A stretch of DNA of 35,462 nt from an uncultured Lacinutrix sp. Lineage in GTDB: Bacteria > Bacteroidota > Bacteroidia > Flavobacteriales > Flavobacteriaceae. Within the stretch, counting starts at the first letter, position 1. Each line of letters begins with the position of its first letter. A model generated the notes under the pieces. It was not told the origin of the DNA, searched no databases, and saw nothing but the letters and a program-made list of their open reading frames with translations. This document shows positions 1 through 8,035 of the stretch, piece after piece. A program made the position numbers and the translations under genes. The stretch is taken from assembly GCF_947500325.1 (NCBI RefSeq), contig NZ_CANMRQ010000029.1, forward strand, positions 1-35,462. The letters run 5' to 3'.

Positions 1-29
1 AAAATCCTGTGAAGCTAGCTTCACAGGAT
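1..29 (-). terminator. Rho-independent terminator of the cytochrome lipoprotein gene
   Basis: Positions 4-29 form a perfect 26-base palindrome that folds into a stem of about 11 bp with a 4-base loop. On the minus strand it is followed by TTTT, running to the window edge. It lies about 58 bases past the stop codon of the minus-strand gene that ends at 87. There is no T-run on the plus-strand side, so it most likely acts on minus-strand transcripts. The window edge cuts off the rest of the T-tract. Confidence 0.8.
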
Positions 30-86
30 AGTAATTAATTATTTTATAATCTGTCAACCTATTTTAGGACGACTCAGGTATATTAA

Positions 87-1337
87 TTACAAACTATTTA
101 AATAAGATCGTACTAGGTTATAACCTTCACTATGAACCATTGTAGTGCCAATTTGTGGCATACTATAATTTGGTACATAACTTTGCATTCTTGTATCTAT
201 GTCTAACCTACGTTCAAATATTTGAGTTAATGCAAAATCTAACTCATATGGTAACCTTAAAGTAGATTCAGACTCGCATGAACCTCCATCTCTGTGACAT
301 GTAGCACAATTAACATCCATATAAGCTCGTGATCTTTCAGCAATAGTATAAGTGCCACTATCATCATCCCATTTTGGCAATGGTGTTATACTAGAGGCAT
401 CTATAGTTTCAAGATAATTATTAGCAATTAAATCTTGTATTTGATTATTTGCATTAAGGTTTCTTAACTTAGGGCCAAGTGGCGTTTTAGTACTAGAAAT
501 TTCATGACAAGCAATACAATCTGCAGACGAAGGAATCTTATAACCAACATTTTGCGTGTCTCCATCACTATCTATATATGAAATGGCAACATTACTTCCC
601 GTATTATCTAAAACAGCATCAGTCTGTGCATTATTCCATACATAATCTCCCATTTCCCAGACACCGTTCTTTTTTAATAAAATTCTAGTTTCAATTATAG
701 TTTTTCCAAGGCTTGTATCTCTATCATCTACATTATAATAAAATGTTTTGGCTATAAGAGTATTGTCTGGGAAATCTGGCATATTTTCTCCATTTGGAGT
801 CATTTTGGTACCATCTGGTAAAGCTACAAGACGTTGTTTACTTGAGTAATCTGAAAATAGAGGTGTAATAAGATCATATTCAAAAACATATTGACTTGGT
901 GTTAAGTCACTTAAATCTCCACTAAATAAATTTAAATCGGAAAGATTTGGTAAGAACTCTGCAACAACTCTAGGAGGAGCAGTTGTAAAGCTTATAGCAT
1001 TAGCATTTGCACTTTCATTGGAAGCACTACAAATAGCTTTTATATATACTTGGTAAGTTGTATTGTCTGTTAAGCCTGTAAGAGAAATGTTAGTTTGAGA
1101 GCTAGTAACGGTTGTACCAGATCCAAGAGTAAATCCAGTTACACCATATTCAATACTATAAGTAGCGTTAATATTGGCATCACTCCATGAAATATCTGCA
1201 TTATCAATGCCAACAGTAGTGGCTTGTATAGATGTTGGAGTATTACATACGGCATCTTCGGTTTGAGGCACATCATCATCATTTCCACAGGAAAAGATAA
1301 AAGCGAATAAAATTAAAGGTAAAAGTCGTTTTTTCAT
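87..1337 (-). CDS. SO2930-family diheme c-type cytochrome lipoprotein with FN3 domain
   Basis: This is a 416-aa lipoprotein, probably an envelope electron carrier or redox enzyme subunit. I chose the ATG at 1337 because it gives a clean signal peptide (MKKRLLPLILFAFIFSC) with lipid-modified Cys17 followed by GNDDD; an ATG 54 bases further upstream would add a non-signal extension. Residues about 33-119 look like a fibronectin type III domain (SIEYG, TTYQVYIKA). Residues about 128-416 match the diheme cytochrome family TIGR03806, with covalent haem sites CIACH at 274-278 and CATCH at 344-348. It is a single-gene unit, followed by a strong palindromic terminator. The FN3 module is an addition to the usual family architecture. 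The haem-binding assignment is firm from the motifs; the redox partner is unknown. Confidence 0.85.
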   Translation of the reverse strand: MKKRLLPLILFAFIFSCGNDDDVPQTEDAVCNTPTSIQATTVGIDNADISWSDANINATYSIEYGVTGFTLGSGTTVTSSQTNISLTGLTDNTTYQVYIKAICSASNESANANAISFTTAPPRVVAEFLPNLSDLNLFSGDLSDLTPSQYVFEYDLITPLFSDYSSKQRLVALPDGTKMTPNGENMPDFPDNTLIAKTFYYNVDDRDTSLGKTIIETRILLKKNGVWEMGDYVWNNAQTDAVLDNTGSNVAISYIDSDGDTQNVGYKIPSSADCIACHEISSTKTPLGPKLRNLNANNQIQDLIANNYLETIDASSITPLPKWDDDSGTYTIAERSRAYMDVNCATCHRDGGSCESESTLRLPYELDFALTQIFERRLDIDTRMQSYVPNYSMPQIGTTMVHSEGYNLVRSYLNSL

Positions 1338-1497
1338 AGCATAATTTGTTTTTTCGATTGTGAAAATAAGTAATAATTGGCTGACATACAAAGATTAATA
1401 GTAAATTGAGTTTCCGTATTGTATGTTCTTATTGCTTTTAAAAGGCCTGTTAAATCGTCCATTTTTTTTTATATCTTAGGATTTCAATTATTTAATA

Positions 1498-2370
1498 ATG
1501 CCATACTGGTTACATACTCTTATAATAGTACTTGCTATTTACATAGTTATTAGCGTTGCATTGTATTATTTACAAGATTATATTTTATTTAAACCAGAAA
1601 AACTACCTAAAGATTTTCAATTTTTATATGAAAATCAAGAAACAGAAGAATATAACTTAGAAACTAGAGATGGAGCTATTATTAATGGAGTTCTGTTTAA
1701 GCCTAAAGGAGAATCTAAAGGTTTGGTTTTGTATTTAAAAGGAAATTCTAAAAGTATAAAAGGTTGGGGCAAGTTTGCTGTAGATTTTACTAGGTATGAT
1801 TATACAGTGCTAATGGTAGATTATCGAGGTTTTGGAAAAAGCACAGGAAGGCGTTCTCAAAAAGCAATAAAAAGAGATTTACAAGTTGTTTATAATAAAA
1901 TAAAAGAAAGAACAACCGAGGATAGAATTATTATTTACGGACGCTCTTTAGGCTCTGGTTTTGCAGCCAAACTGGCTTCAACAAATCACCCAAAGATGTT
2001 GGTGCTTGACGCGCCTTATTATAGTTTAACAAAGGTGACTAATCGTTATATGCCATTTATGCCATTGTCAATTTTAATAAAATATCCATTACCAACATAC
2101 AAGTGGTTAAAATATGTACAATGTCCAATACATATTATTCATGGTACAAATGATAAATTAATACCATTTAAGAGTAGTATTAAATTAAGTAAAGTAAATC
2201 CAGAGCTAACAAAGTTACATAGCGTTATTGGCGGCGGACATAAAAACTTAAATAACTTTGAATCTTACCATAAAATGATTCGCGATATTTTGAATTCGAA
2301 AGTAGAACCTATAGATTTTTCAACCACAAGTATTAATGTCATTCACTCTTCCAAAAAAACGAAAACTTAA
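1498..2370 (+). CDS. membrane-anchored alpha/beta hydrolase, BEM46/ABHD13-like (copy 1)
   Basis: This 290-aa serine hydrolase is tethered by one N-terminal transmembrane helix (residues about 5-27). The catalytic triad can be read: Ser150 in GRSLG (148-152), Asp219 in HGTNDKLIP and His248 in GGGHKN. VDYRGFGKSTG at 107-117 is typical of the BEM46/ABHD13/ABHD17 group (acyl-protein thioesterase or esterase-like); the substrate is unknown. The conserved HGN of the family, near the oxyanion hole, reads KGN here (81-83), unlike its neighbour. The 3' end overlaps the next gene by 35 bp in another frame, so the two are probably translationally coupled. No strong Shine-Dalgarno sequence precedes the ATG, as is usual in this phylum. 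Confidence 0.85.
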   Translation: MPYWLHTLIIVLAIYIVISVALYYLQDYILFKPEKLPKDFQFLYENQETEEYNLETRDGAIINGVLFKPKGESKGLVLYLKGNSKSIKGWGKFAVDFTRYDYTVLMVDYRGFGKSTGRRSQKAIKRDLQVVYNKIKERTTEDRIIIYGRSLGSGFAAKLASTNHPKMLVLDAPYYSLTKVTNRYMPFMPLSILIKYPLPTYKWLKYVQCPIHIIHGTNDKLIPFKSSIKLSKVNPELTKLHSVIGGGHKNLNNFESYHKMIRDILNSKVEPIDFSTTSINVIHSSKKTKT

Positions 2371-3154
2371 AAAAGTCGTTTCAATCATTTTTGTTTTATA
2401 TATAATTAATGGTCTAGCATTGTACCTTTTTCAAGAGTCGTTATTATTTAGGCCATCAGTGTTAGCTCAAGATTATAAATATGCATTTTCGCACCCTTTT
2501 GAAGAATTGTTTCTTAAAACCGAAGATGGAGAAACAATTAATGCTATTCATTTTAAAAAAGAAAATCCAAAAGGAGTGGTGATTCACTTTCATGGAAACA
2601 GAGGTAATATAGACGAATGGGGCCAAAAATCTAAACTATTTCTTGATAGAGGATATGATGTTTTTGTAATGGATTATAGAAGTTACGGAAAAAGTACAGG
2701 AGTAATAACAGAAACTAGTTTTTATAGTGATGCATTATTGTGTTATAATTATGTAAAATCAATATATTCAGAAAATAAAATCACAGTGTATGGCCGTTCT
2801 TTAGGTACAGGATTTGCAACCTATGTGGCATCAAAAAATAAGCCAAAGCAATTAGTTTTAGAGTCACCATATTATGAAATTGCAGATCCAGCACAGCACC
2901 GTATTATTATTTATCCAGCTAAACTCTTTTTGAATTTTGAATTGCCCACTTATAAGTATATTAAAAATGTGATATCTCCAATTACAATTATTCATGGTAC
3001 AGATGATTATATAATACCTTATGAGTCTGCAAAAAAATTATATAATATAATTCCAAAAGATTTAAAAACTTTTATAACTATAAAAGACGCAAAACATAGT
3101 GATTTATTTAAATTCGACAGCTATGTAAAAGCAATTGATGCCTTGTTATTATAG
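2336..3154 (+). CDS. membrane-anchored alpha/beta hydrolase, BEM46/ABHD13-like (copy 2)
   Basis: This 272-aa paralogue of the preceding gene has the same architecture: a basic N-terminus (KKRKLKK), one transmembrane helix (about 14-33), then an alpha/beta hydrolase fold. HGN is intact at 86-88, the nucleophile is Ser155 in GRSLG, the acid is Asp224 in HGTDDYIIP and the base is His254. The ATG at 2336 lies inside the end of copy 1, and no other in-frame ATG precedes the membrane helix, so the overlap is probably real and suggests coupled expression. The pair looks like a tandem duplication that has diverged. The substrate is unknown. Confidence 0.85.
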   Translation: MSFTLPKKRKLKKVVSIIFVLYIINGLALYLFQESLLFRPSVLAQDYKYAFSHPFEELFLKTEDGETINAIHFKKENPKGVVIHFHGNRGNIDEWGQKSKLFLDRGYDVFVMDYRSYGKSTGVITETSFYSDALLCYNYVKSIYSENKITVYGRSLGTGFATYVASKNKPKQLVLESPYYEIADPAQHRIIIYPAKLFLNFELPTYKYIKNVISPITIIHGTDDYIIPYESAKKLYNIIPKDLKTFITIKDAKHSDLFKFDSYVKAIDALLL

Positions 3155-3287
3155 TGTTACTATTGCGTTAGTCTAAAAAAAATACCGTTTATCGAAATCT
3201 CATGTTTTATGTTGAATTTCAATTGTTTAATACGTTTTTATGTGTTTTTTTAGTAGAATCTAAACCACTATTATCATACAATCACCA

Positions 3288-3467
3288 ATGGAAATGTCTA
3301 ATTTGATATTACTTATCGTTTCAGTACTTTTAATATTAACTATTATTAAAAGTTATAGAACATTATCAAAGATTAAAACTTCAAGACAAATGGGAGTTAA
3401 GTTGTCTAATAGAAATTGGTATTATAGATTCTTAACTAAATATTTTATTAAAGACCTACCATCTTAA
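3288..3467 (+). CDS. small single-pass membrane peptide (59 aa)
   Basis: This 59-aa reading frame starts MEMSNLILLIVSVLLILTII and ends with TAA at 3465-3467. Residues 4-20 form a strongly hydrophobic helix, followed by a basic tail (KSYRTLSKIKTSR) and an aromatic stretch (NWYYRFLTKYF). By the positive-inside rule the tail should be cytoplasmic. This composition is better than expected for a random frame in A/T-rich DNA and is common among small inner-membrane proteins of flavobacteria. I do not recognise the family and infer no function. An alternative start is the ATG two codons downstream. Confidence 0.5.
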   Translation: MEMSNLILLIVSVLLILTIIKSYRTLSKIKTSRQMGVKLSNRNWYYRFLTKYFIKDLPS

Positions 3468-3573
3468 TTAGTTTCTTATAAAGAATAAGCGTTTATATGT
3501 AAGTTTAATGTTTTTGATTAGACTATTTTTTTAAATGCTAACAAATTAATTAGTACCAAAAATATCCCTTATT

Positions 3574-3660
3574 ATGAAAGTTATTAAAGCCTTTTTATTA
3601 TTGTTTTCAGATTGTCTTGATAGTGAATTTGAAATAGATAAGATATGTAAATCAAAATAG
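3574..3660 (+). other. 28-codon lipoprotein-like fragment, possibly a gene remnant
   Basis: The frame reads MKVIKAFLLLFSDC followed by 14 mostly polar residues and a TAG stop. The basic start, hydrophobic core and Cys after FSD resemble a truncated lipoprotein signal peptide. It may be the surviving 5' end of a decayed lipoprotein gene, or chance. Nothing in the next 70 bases continues the frame. Confidence 0.2.
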
Positions 3661-3732
3661 AAAAAAATAAAAAGAGCTACAATTAAGAGTTTCTTTTTAT
3701 TTAATATTTATGTTGTTCTAAATAGCTATATT

Positions 3733-4143
3733 TTAGCATTTACCATAAATAACATTGCCTATAACTTGAGCGATATCTGGTTCGCCAGCAGTAAATGTTA
3801 ATACCAATTCTTTTTCAAATTTAAGTGGATATGGGAATCCTAAAGTTACATTTTCAATTAATCCTGTTTTTACTAATACCATACCGTATGGATTTTGACG
3901 TCTAAAGCCTAGGTTTTTCATTGCAGCATAAGATAAATTAAAAATACTTTCTCCATCAATAGTTAAATCGACAAAAGAAATATCGTTTGTACCACCTTGC
4001 TTGCTTAAATGTGCCGCTAAAAACAGTCCTGGACCTTTTAATTTTACTAACTCATGTTTTCCTTTTTTTGGTTTAACCTTTAAACCTTGTTTTCTACGTG
4101 GGGCGCAAACGCCACCTATGCATTCACATCTTGAAGTTTCCAT
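3733..4143 (-). CDS. orphan 136-aa protein with N-terminal Cys cluster, probably beta-rich
   Basis: I do not recognise this 136-aa protein. It has no signal peptide or membrane helix. The N-terminus holds a compact Cys cluster (CECIGGVC, residues 6-13), then a strongly basic linker (PRRKQGLKVKPKKGKH), then a globular part of alternating hydrophobic/polar strands rich in Gly and Pro (about 31-136) ending in Cys136. The strand-and-turn pattern (ISFVDLTIDGESIFN, NPYGMVLVKTG, LGFPYPLKFEKELVLTF) suggests a beta-sandwich. It appears to be transcribed alone. A surface or particle-associated protein is conceivable but not shown by the sequence. Confidence 0.6.
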   Translation of the reverse strand: METSRCECIGGVCAPRRKQGLKVKPKKGKHELVKLKGPGLFLAAHLSKQGGTNDISFVDLTIDGESIFNLSYAAMKNLGFRRQNPYGMVLVKTGLIENVTLGFPYPLKFEKELVLTFTAGEPDIAQVIGNVIYGKC

Positions 4144-4248
4144 AATACCTATTTTATAATATACTTACTCTATTTTATGGCTTTTCAGTTATCGCCATAC
4201 CAATTTCTTTAATTGATGTGGCAAATATGAAGTAATTATAAAAGTAAG

Positions 4249-4269
4249 AACAGAGTGGTTTTCTCTGTT
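4249..4269 (-). terminator. probable terminator of the lysS-EEP operon
   Basis: A 7-bp stem (positions 4249-4255 with 4263-4269) and a 7-base loop lie immediately after the stop codon of the minus-strand gene ending at 4270. On the minus strand it is followed by CTTACTTTTAT, a broken T-tract, so termination may be only partly efficient. Confidence 0.5.
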
Positions 4270-5202
4270 TTAATGGGGTGTTATGCCCTTTTTTGTAGAA
4301 GATCTATATTCTGCTATTAAAAGCTTATGGTCTGAAAATAAATACTGAAATTTATTAAGTTGAATAGGTTGATTAGTTTTGTTTAACCAGATTTGATCTA
4401 ACTCTAATAAAGGTATTCCATATGGCCAGGTGGCAGTTAAACCATCAGAATAATCATGAAAACTTTTATAATTAATTTCGTAATTTTTAAAATGAATACT
4501 TTCATATGGAGTGTTGAAATCTCCTACAATAATATCAATATTATTTTCTGTTGAAAAACTTAAAACATCTTTTAAAGCATCCCTTTTACTAAAAAAGGGA
4601 CTGGCATAAATATCAACAATTATTATTTTAGAAGTTGTACCATCTATTGTAGATTCTATAATATTGAATTTATAACTTTTCTTTTTAGATTTATAAAAAA
4701 CGGAATCAATTTTACCTTTAACGCCAATAAGCATATTCCCTTTTAATTTTTTGAAGCTATAGTCTCGAAACTCTTTTTTCAAAGCGATTATATCTTTTTG
4801 TAGAATATTTTCTGCTTCAACAAAAGTTAAAATATCAATATTGTATTCTTTTATTTTTTCAAAAATAACGTCTAAAGGAAGGCCTTTAGAGTTTTTAGCT
4901 ACATTCCAAAATAAAATGGAGCTATCTTTTTCGGATAAAGTCTTGCTTACTGGGAATACATAATAATTATTAAACCAATGGTAGGATAAGATTAAGGAAA
5001 ATCCTATTAAAAAATAGACTAAAACTTTTTTCTTTCTATAGAACCAAGAGGTTAATAAGCCGAAAGGAATAATAATTATTATAGGGAAAGCATAGAATAT
5101 TATACTAATAGGAAATATGTAATCTTTAATTACAAAATGAACAAAAACCAAAAAAGCATATATTCCAAGAATATATGCTTTATATTTTTGAATAAAGGCC
5201 AT
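4270..5202 (-). CDS. membrane-anchored endonuclease/exonuclease/phosphatase (EEP) family protein
   Basis: This 310-aa protein has three hydrophobic helices in residues 8-78 followed by an EEP (DNase I-like) domain at about 93-300. Visible catalytic motifs are Asn100 (FWNVA), Glu129 (FVEAE), GDFN at 227-230 and SDH at 290-292, the usual metal- and phosphate-handling set. The arrangement resembles uncharacterised membrane-bound EEP proteins of Bacteroidota; the domain should face the periplasm if the N-terminus is cytoplasmic. It starts only 4 bases after the lysS stop codon and must be cotranscribed with it. Whether the substrate is nucleic acid, a phospholipid or another phosphodiester cannot be told from the sequence. 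Confidence 0.85.
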   Translation of the reverse strand: MAFIQKYKAYILGIYAFLVFVHFVIKDYIFPISIIFYAFPIIIIIPFGLLTSWFYRKKKVLVYFLIGFSLILSYHWFNNYYVFPVSKTLSEKDSSILFWNVAKNSKGLPLDVIFEKIKEYNIDILTFVEAENILQKDIIALKKEFRDYSFKKLKGNMLIGVKGKIDSVFYKSKKKSYKFNIIESTIDGTTSKIIIVDIYASPFFSKRDALKDVLSFSTENNIDIIVGDFNTPYESIHFKNYEINYKSFHDYSDGLTATWPYGIPLLELDQIWLNKTNQPIQLNKFQYLFSDHKLLIAEYRSSTKKGITPH

Positions 5203-5206
5203 CTAT

Positions 5207-6901
5207 TTATACTAGCTCCACAAATAAACCATCATCTGTTTTATTAACCTTAGCAACACCAAGTTTAGTTAAACCTTTTATAGTTTTATCCCATTTCTTA
5301 TTGCTTAAACCAGATTGACCTTTTAAGTCATTTAAAATAATAGGCGTGTTTTTCTTTAAGATTTCAAAGACTGTTTTTTCTTCTTCACTCATTGGTATTG
5401 CTTTCTTTTCAGGTCTCATTTGAGGAAAGAACAATACTTCTTGAATAGATTGGTTATTAGTTAAAAACATAATTAATCTATCCATACCAATTCCCATTCC
5501 AGAGGTTGGAGGCATACCATACTCTAAAGCACGTAAAAAGTCATGATCAATAAACTCAGTCGCTTCATCATCTCCTTTTTGGGCTAATTGTAATTGGTGT
5601 TCAAAACGTTCGCGTTGGTCTATTGGATCGTTAAGTTCAGAATAAGCATTTGCAATTTCTTTACCACAAACCATTAATTCAAAACGTTCTGTTAGTTCAG
5701 GATTATCACGGTGTTCTTTACATAATGGTGACATTTCTTTAGGATAGTCTGTAATAAAAGTTGGTTGTATGTAGTTACCCTCACATTTTTCGCCAAAAAT
5801 TTCATCAATTAATTTGCCTTTACCCATGGTATCGTCAACTTCAATACCCATGCCTTTAGCTGCATCTCGAATTTCAGTTTCAGTCTTTCCAGTAATATCA
5901 AAACCAGTAAATTCTTTAATAGAATCGGCCATGGTAATACGCTTGTAAGGTGCTTTGAAATCTACTTTGTGTTCACCAAAAACGGCTTCACTTGTTCCGT
6001 TTACTGCAATAGCACAATGTTCTAATAAACGCTCACAAAAATCCATCATCCAGTTGTAATCTTTATAAGCTACATAGATTTCCATGGCTGTAAATTCTGG
6101 ATTATGAGTTCTATCCATACCTTCATTTCTAAAGTTTTTAGAAAACTCATAAACACCATCAAAACCACCAACAATTAAACGTTTTAGGTATAACTCATTA
6201 GCAATTCTCATGTATAATGGAATGTCTAAACTATTGTGATGTGTAATAAAAGGCCTTGCAGCTGCACCACCAGGAATAGGTTGTAAAATAGGTGTTTCTA
6301 CTTCAAAATAACCAGAGTCATTAAAGAAACCACGCATGGCATTAAATAACTTTGTACGCTTTACAAAAACGTCTTTTACGTGCGGGTTTACTGCTAAATC
6401 TGCATAACGTTGTCTGTAACGCATTTCTGGGTCTACAAATGCATCATGTTCATTACCTTCGGCATCTATTTTAGGTAGCGGTAAAGGTTTTAGAGCTTTA
6501 CTTAATAATGTAAAGTCTTTAACCATTACTGTTTTTTCTCCCACTTTGGTAGTGAATAATTCACCTTCAATACCTATAAAATCTCCAATGTCTAATAACT
6601 TTTTATAGACGTTGTTGTATTTGCTTTTATCGTCTCCAGCACAAATTTCATCTCTATTAAAATAGACTTGAATTCTTCCTTCACTATCTTGTAATTCAGC
6701 AAAGCTGGCATTACCTTGAATACGACGAGACATTAAACGTCCAGCAATAACAACCTGTTTACCTTCCTTAAATTCCTGTTTTACTTGTTTAGAAGTTTCA
6801 GTAACTGGAAATAAATCGGCTGGATATGGGTTAATACCCATGTCGCGTAGCTTTGCTAGCTTTTCTCTTCGTACGAGCTCTTGCTCAGATAATTGTGACA
6901 T
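5207..6901 (-). CDS. lysS: lysine--tRNA ligase, class II
   Basis: This cytoplasmic enzyme charges tRNA-Lys with lysine using ATP. At 564 aa it has an N-terminal OB-fold anticodon-binding domain (about 50-140, VVIAGRLMSRR) and a class II catalytic core with motif 1 near 182-214 (GYFEVETPILQPIPGG), motif 2 at 257-270 (FRNEGMDRTHNPEF) and motif 3 at 468-480 (GMGIGMDRLIMFL, Arg475). The core ends at PQMRPE (493-498). A C-terminal extension of about 65 residues follows, which makes it longer than the roughly 500-aa proteobacterial enzyme; such tails occur in Bacteroidota. A good promoter lies upstream, and the EEP gene follows 4 bases downstream. Confidence 0.98.
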   Translation of the reverse strand: MSQLSEQELVRREKLAKLRDMGINPYPADLFPVTETSKQVKQEFKEGKQVVIAGRLMSRRIQGNASFAELQDSEGRIQVYFNRDEICAGDDKSKYNNVYKKLLDIGDFIGIEGELFTTKVGEKTVMVKDFTLLSKALKPLPLPKIDAEGNEHDAFVDPEMRYRQRYADLAVNPHVKDVFVKRTKLFNAMRGFFNDSGYFEVETPILQPIPGGAAARPFITHHNSLDIPLYMRIANELYLKRLIVGGFDGVYEFSKNFRNEGMDRTHNPEFTAMEIYVAYKDYNWMMDFCERLLEHCAIAVNGTSEAVFGEHKVDFKAPYKRITMADSIKEFTGFDITGKTETEIRDAAKGMGIEVDDTMGKGKLIDEIFGEKCEGNYIQPTFITDYPKEMSPLCKEHRDNPELTERFELMVCGKEIANAYSELNDPIDQRERFEHQLQLAQKGDDEATEFIDHDFLRALEYGMPPTSGMGIGMDRLIMFLTNNQSIQEVLFFPQMRPEKKAIPMSEEEKTVFEILKKNTPIILNDLKGQSGLSNKKWDKTIKGLTKLGVAKVNKTDDGLFVELV

Positions 6902-6924
6902 AGTTTAATCTTGTTTTAAGGGTG

Positions 6925-6954
6925 CAAAGATAATGGCTTTGTAACAAAACACAA
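6925..6954 (-). promoter_or_regulatory. housekeeping-type promoter of lysS
   Basis: On the minus strand a TTG (6954-6952), a 19-base spacer and TATCTTTG (6932-6925) match the Bacteroidota primary-sigma pattern TTG-N19-TAnnTTTG exactly. The -7 box ends about 23 bases before the lysS ATG. Confidence 0.7.
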
Positions 6955-7023
6955 TAGCTTGCGTCCTATTAATATCAATCAATATATGCTAAACATGGTT
7001 TAGTATTAAAATCAAATTATATT

Positions 7024-7182
7024 ATGAGTATTTGGAGAGTTATCCTTTCTATTATCTGTCCGCCACTTGCTGTTTTAGACAAAGGTTGCGGCTCTATTTT
7101 AATCACTTTTTTATTATGGTTATGCGGTTGGGTTCCAGGCGTTATTGCTGCCCTAGTTATAATTAATAATCCTGAAAGATAA
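7024..7182 (+). CDS. YqaE/Pmp3 family small membrane protein
   Basis: This 52-aa protein is nearly all membrane. It has two hydrophobic segments (residues about 3-17 and 24-47) and the family hallmarks ICPPLAVLDKGCG at the first helix end and WLCGWVPGVIAALVII in the second. Bacterial YqaE and yeast Pmp3 belong to this family, where loss of Pmp3 changes membrane potential and salt tolerance, so a membrane-stress role is plausible here. The length matches the family. It lies alone between the divergent lysS promoter region and the next lipoprotein gene. Its TAA stop lies 4 bases before the TATCTTTG box of the downstream gene. Confidence 0.9.
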   Translation: MSIWRVILSIICPPLAVLDKGCGSILITFLLWLCGWVPGVIAALVIINNPER

Positions 7183-7186
7183 ATTG

Positions 7187-7194
7187 TATCTTTG
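7187..7194 (+). promoter_or_regulatory. -7 box for the lipoprotein-lipB operon
   Basis: TATCTTTG is an exact match to the Bacteroidota TAnnTTTG box, 32 bases before the ATG at 7227 and just after the YqaE stop. No clear TTG -33 box was found at the usual spacing, so the assignment rests on the -7 box and its position. Confidence 0.45.
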
Positions 7195-7226
7195 CTGTCT
7201 ATTAAACCCTTAATTTTATATATAAA

Positions 7227-8033
7227 ATGAAAAAAATTACTTTGTTGTTTGCTTGTATAGCGACGTTATTTTTAACGAGCTGTAATTTTACTGAAGAGAT
7301 TACTTTTAATGAAGATGGTTCTGGAGAGTTTATTATGAACTATGATATGGGACAAGTAATGTCTGCTCTTAAAGAAATGGGAATGGATGGTTCTAAAGCA
7401 GATGGTGAAAAGAAAAAGAAAAAAGAGGTTATAGATAGTGTAATCTATTTTAAAGATATGCTAACTGAAGGAAAAGATAGTATTGCACAATTATCTGAAG
7501 AAGAGCAAAAGCAAATAAAAGCTCTAGAAACGGTGGTTATGAAAATGAAAATGAATGAAGAAACTGGCGATTTTAATTTTGGTTTTGGTTCTACTTTTAA
7601 AAGTCTAGAAGAATTACCTCAAGTCTTTGAAAAAATTGAACAAGCTAAGAAATATAATAGTAAAGATAATCCGCAAGCCGATAAAATTAGCGAAAGTGCA
7701 TTTGCTAAGTCTAGTGAAAATATGCTAGAAAAAGTGGATTATAAATATGACGGAAAAAGATTTAGTCGTTTTCTTAAAGAAGAGCCAGAGGCTGCATCTA
7801 AAGAAGAGATGGAGTCTTTAAAATCTGAGATGGAAGAAATGGGAGAGATGAAAGGCATGTTTGAAGAAATGTCGTACTCTTTAGTTTATAATTTTCCTAA
7901 GAAGATAAAATCTGTATCTAATAAGAATGCTAAAATTAGTAATGATGGTAAAACTGTGACATTAAAAATGAATTTTATGGAGATGATTGGGTCTCCAAAA
8001 GATATGAATTTAGATGTTGTTTTAGAAGATTAA
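7227..8033 (+). CDS. lipoprotein of unknown function, acidic and Met/Lys-rich
   Basis: This is a 268-aa lipoprotein with signal MKKITLLFACIATLFLTSC and acylated Cys19. The mature part begins NFTEEITFNEDGSGEFIMNYDMG, a beta-hairpin-like start seen in a family of uncharacterised Bacteroidota lipoproteins. It then becomes highly charged, with a Lys/Glu-rich middle (EKKKKKEVIDSV) and a Met/Glu-rich helical segment (residues about 198-218), and ends in a strand-rich segment. No enzymatic motif is visible. The stop codon is 2 bases before the GTG of lipB, so the two genes are in one operon, although no functional link to lipoylation is evident. Confidence 0.75.
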   Translation: MKKITLLFACIATLFLTSCNFTEEITFNEDGSGEFIMNYDMGQVMSALKEMGMDGSKADGEKKKKKEVIDSVIYFKDMLTEGKDSIAQLSEEEQKQIKALETVVMKMKMNEETGDFNFGFGSTFKSLEELPQVFEKIEQAKKYNSKDNPQADKISESAFAKSSENMLEKVDYKYDGKRFSRFLKEEPEAASKEEMESLKSEMEEMGEMKGMFEEMSYSLVYNFPKKIKSVSNKNAKISNDGKTVTLKMNFMEMIGSPKDMNLDVVLED

Positions 8034-8035
8034 GA

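Larger units (their letters stand above)
3155..3732. other. long AT-rich intergenic stretch with one or two very short reading frames
   Basis: This 578-base gap lies between the hydrolase pair and the orphan gene ending at 3733. It holds one believable small membrane-peptide gene (3288-3467) and one doubtful lipoprotein-like fragment (3574-3660). Around 3664-3705 there is an A/T-only potential hairpin that could be a weak terminator for the minus-strand orphan gene. I see no repeat, RNA gene or insertion sequence in it. Confidence 0.5.

Noticed and set aside
6988-7002. Small palindrome CTAAAC-ATG-GTTTAG upstream of the YqaE-like gene
   Set aside because: Only 6 bp per arm in A/T-rich DNA, with no second copy and no regulator nearby. 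Likely chance.
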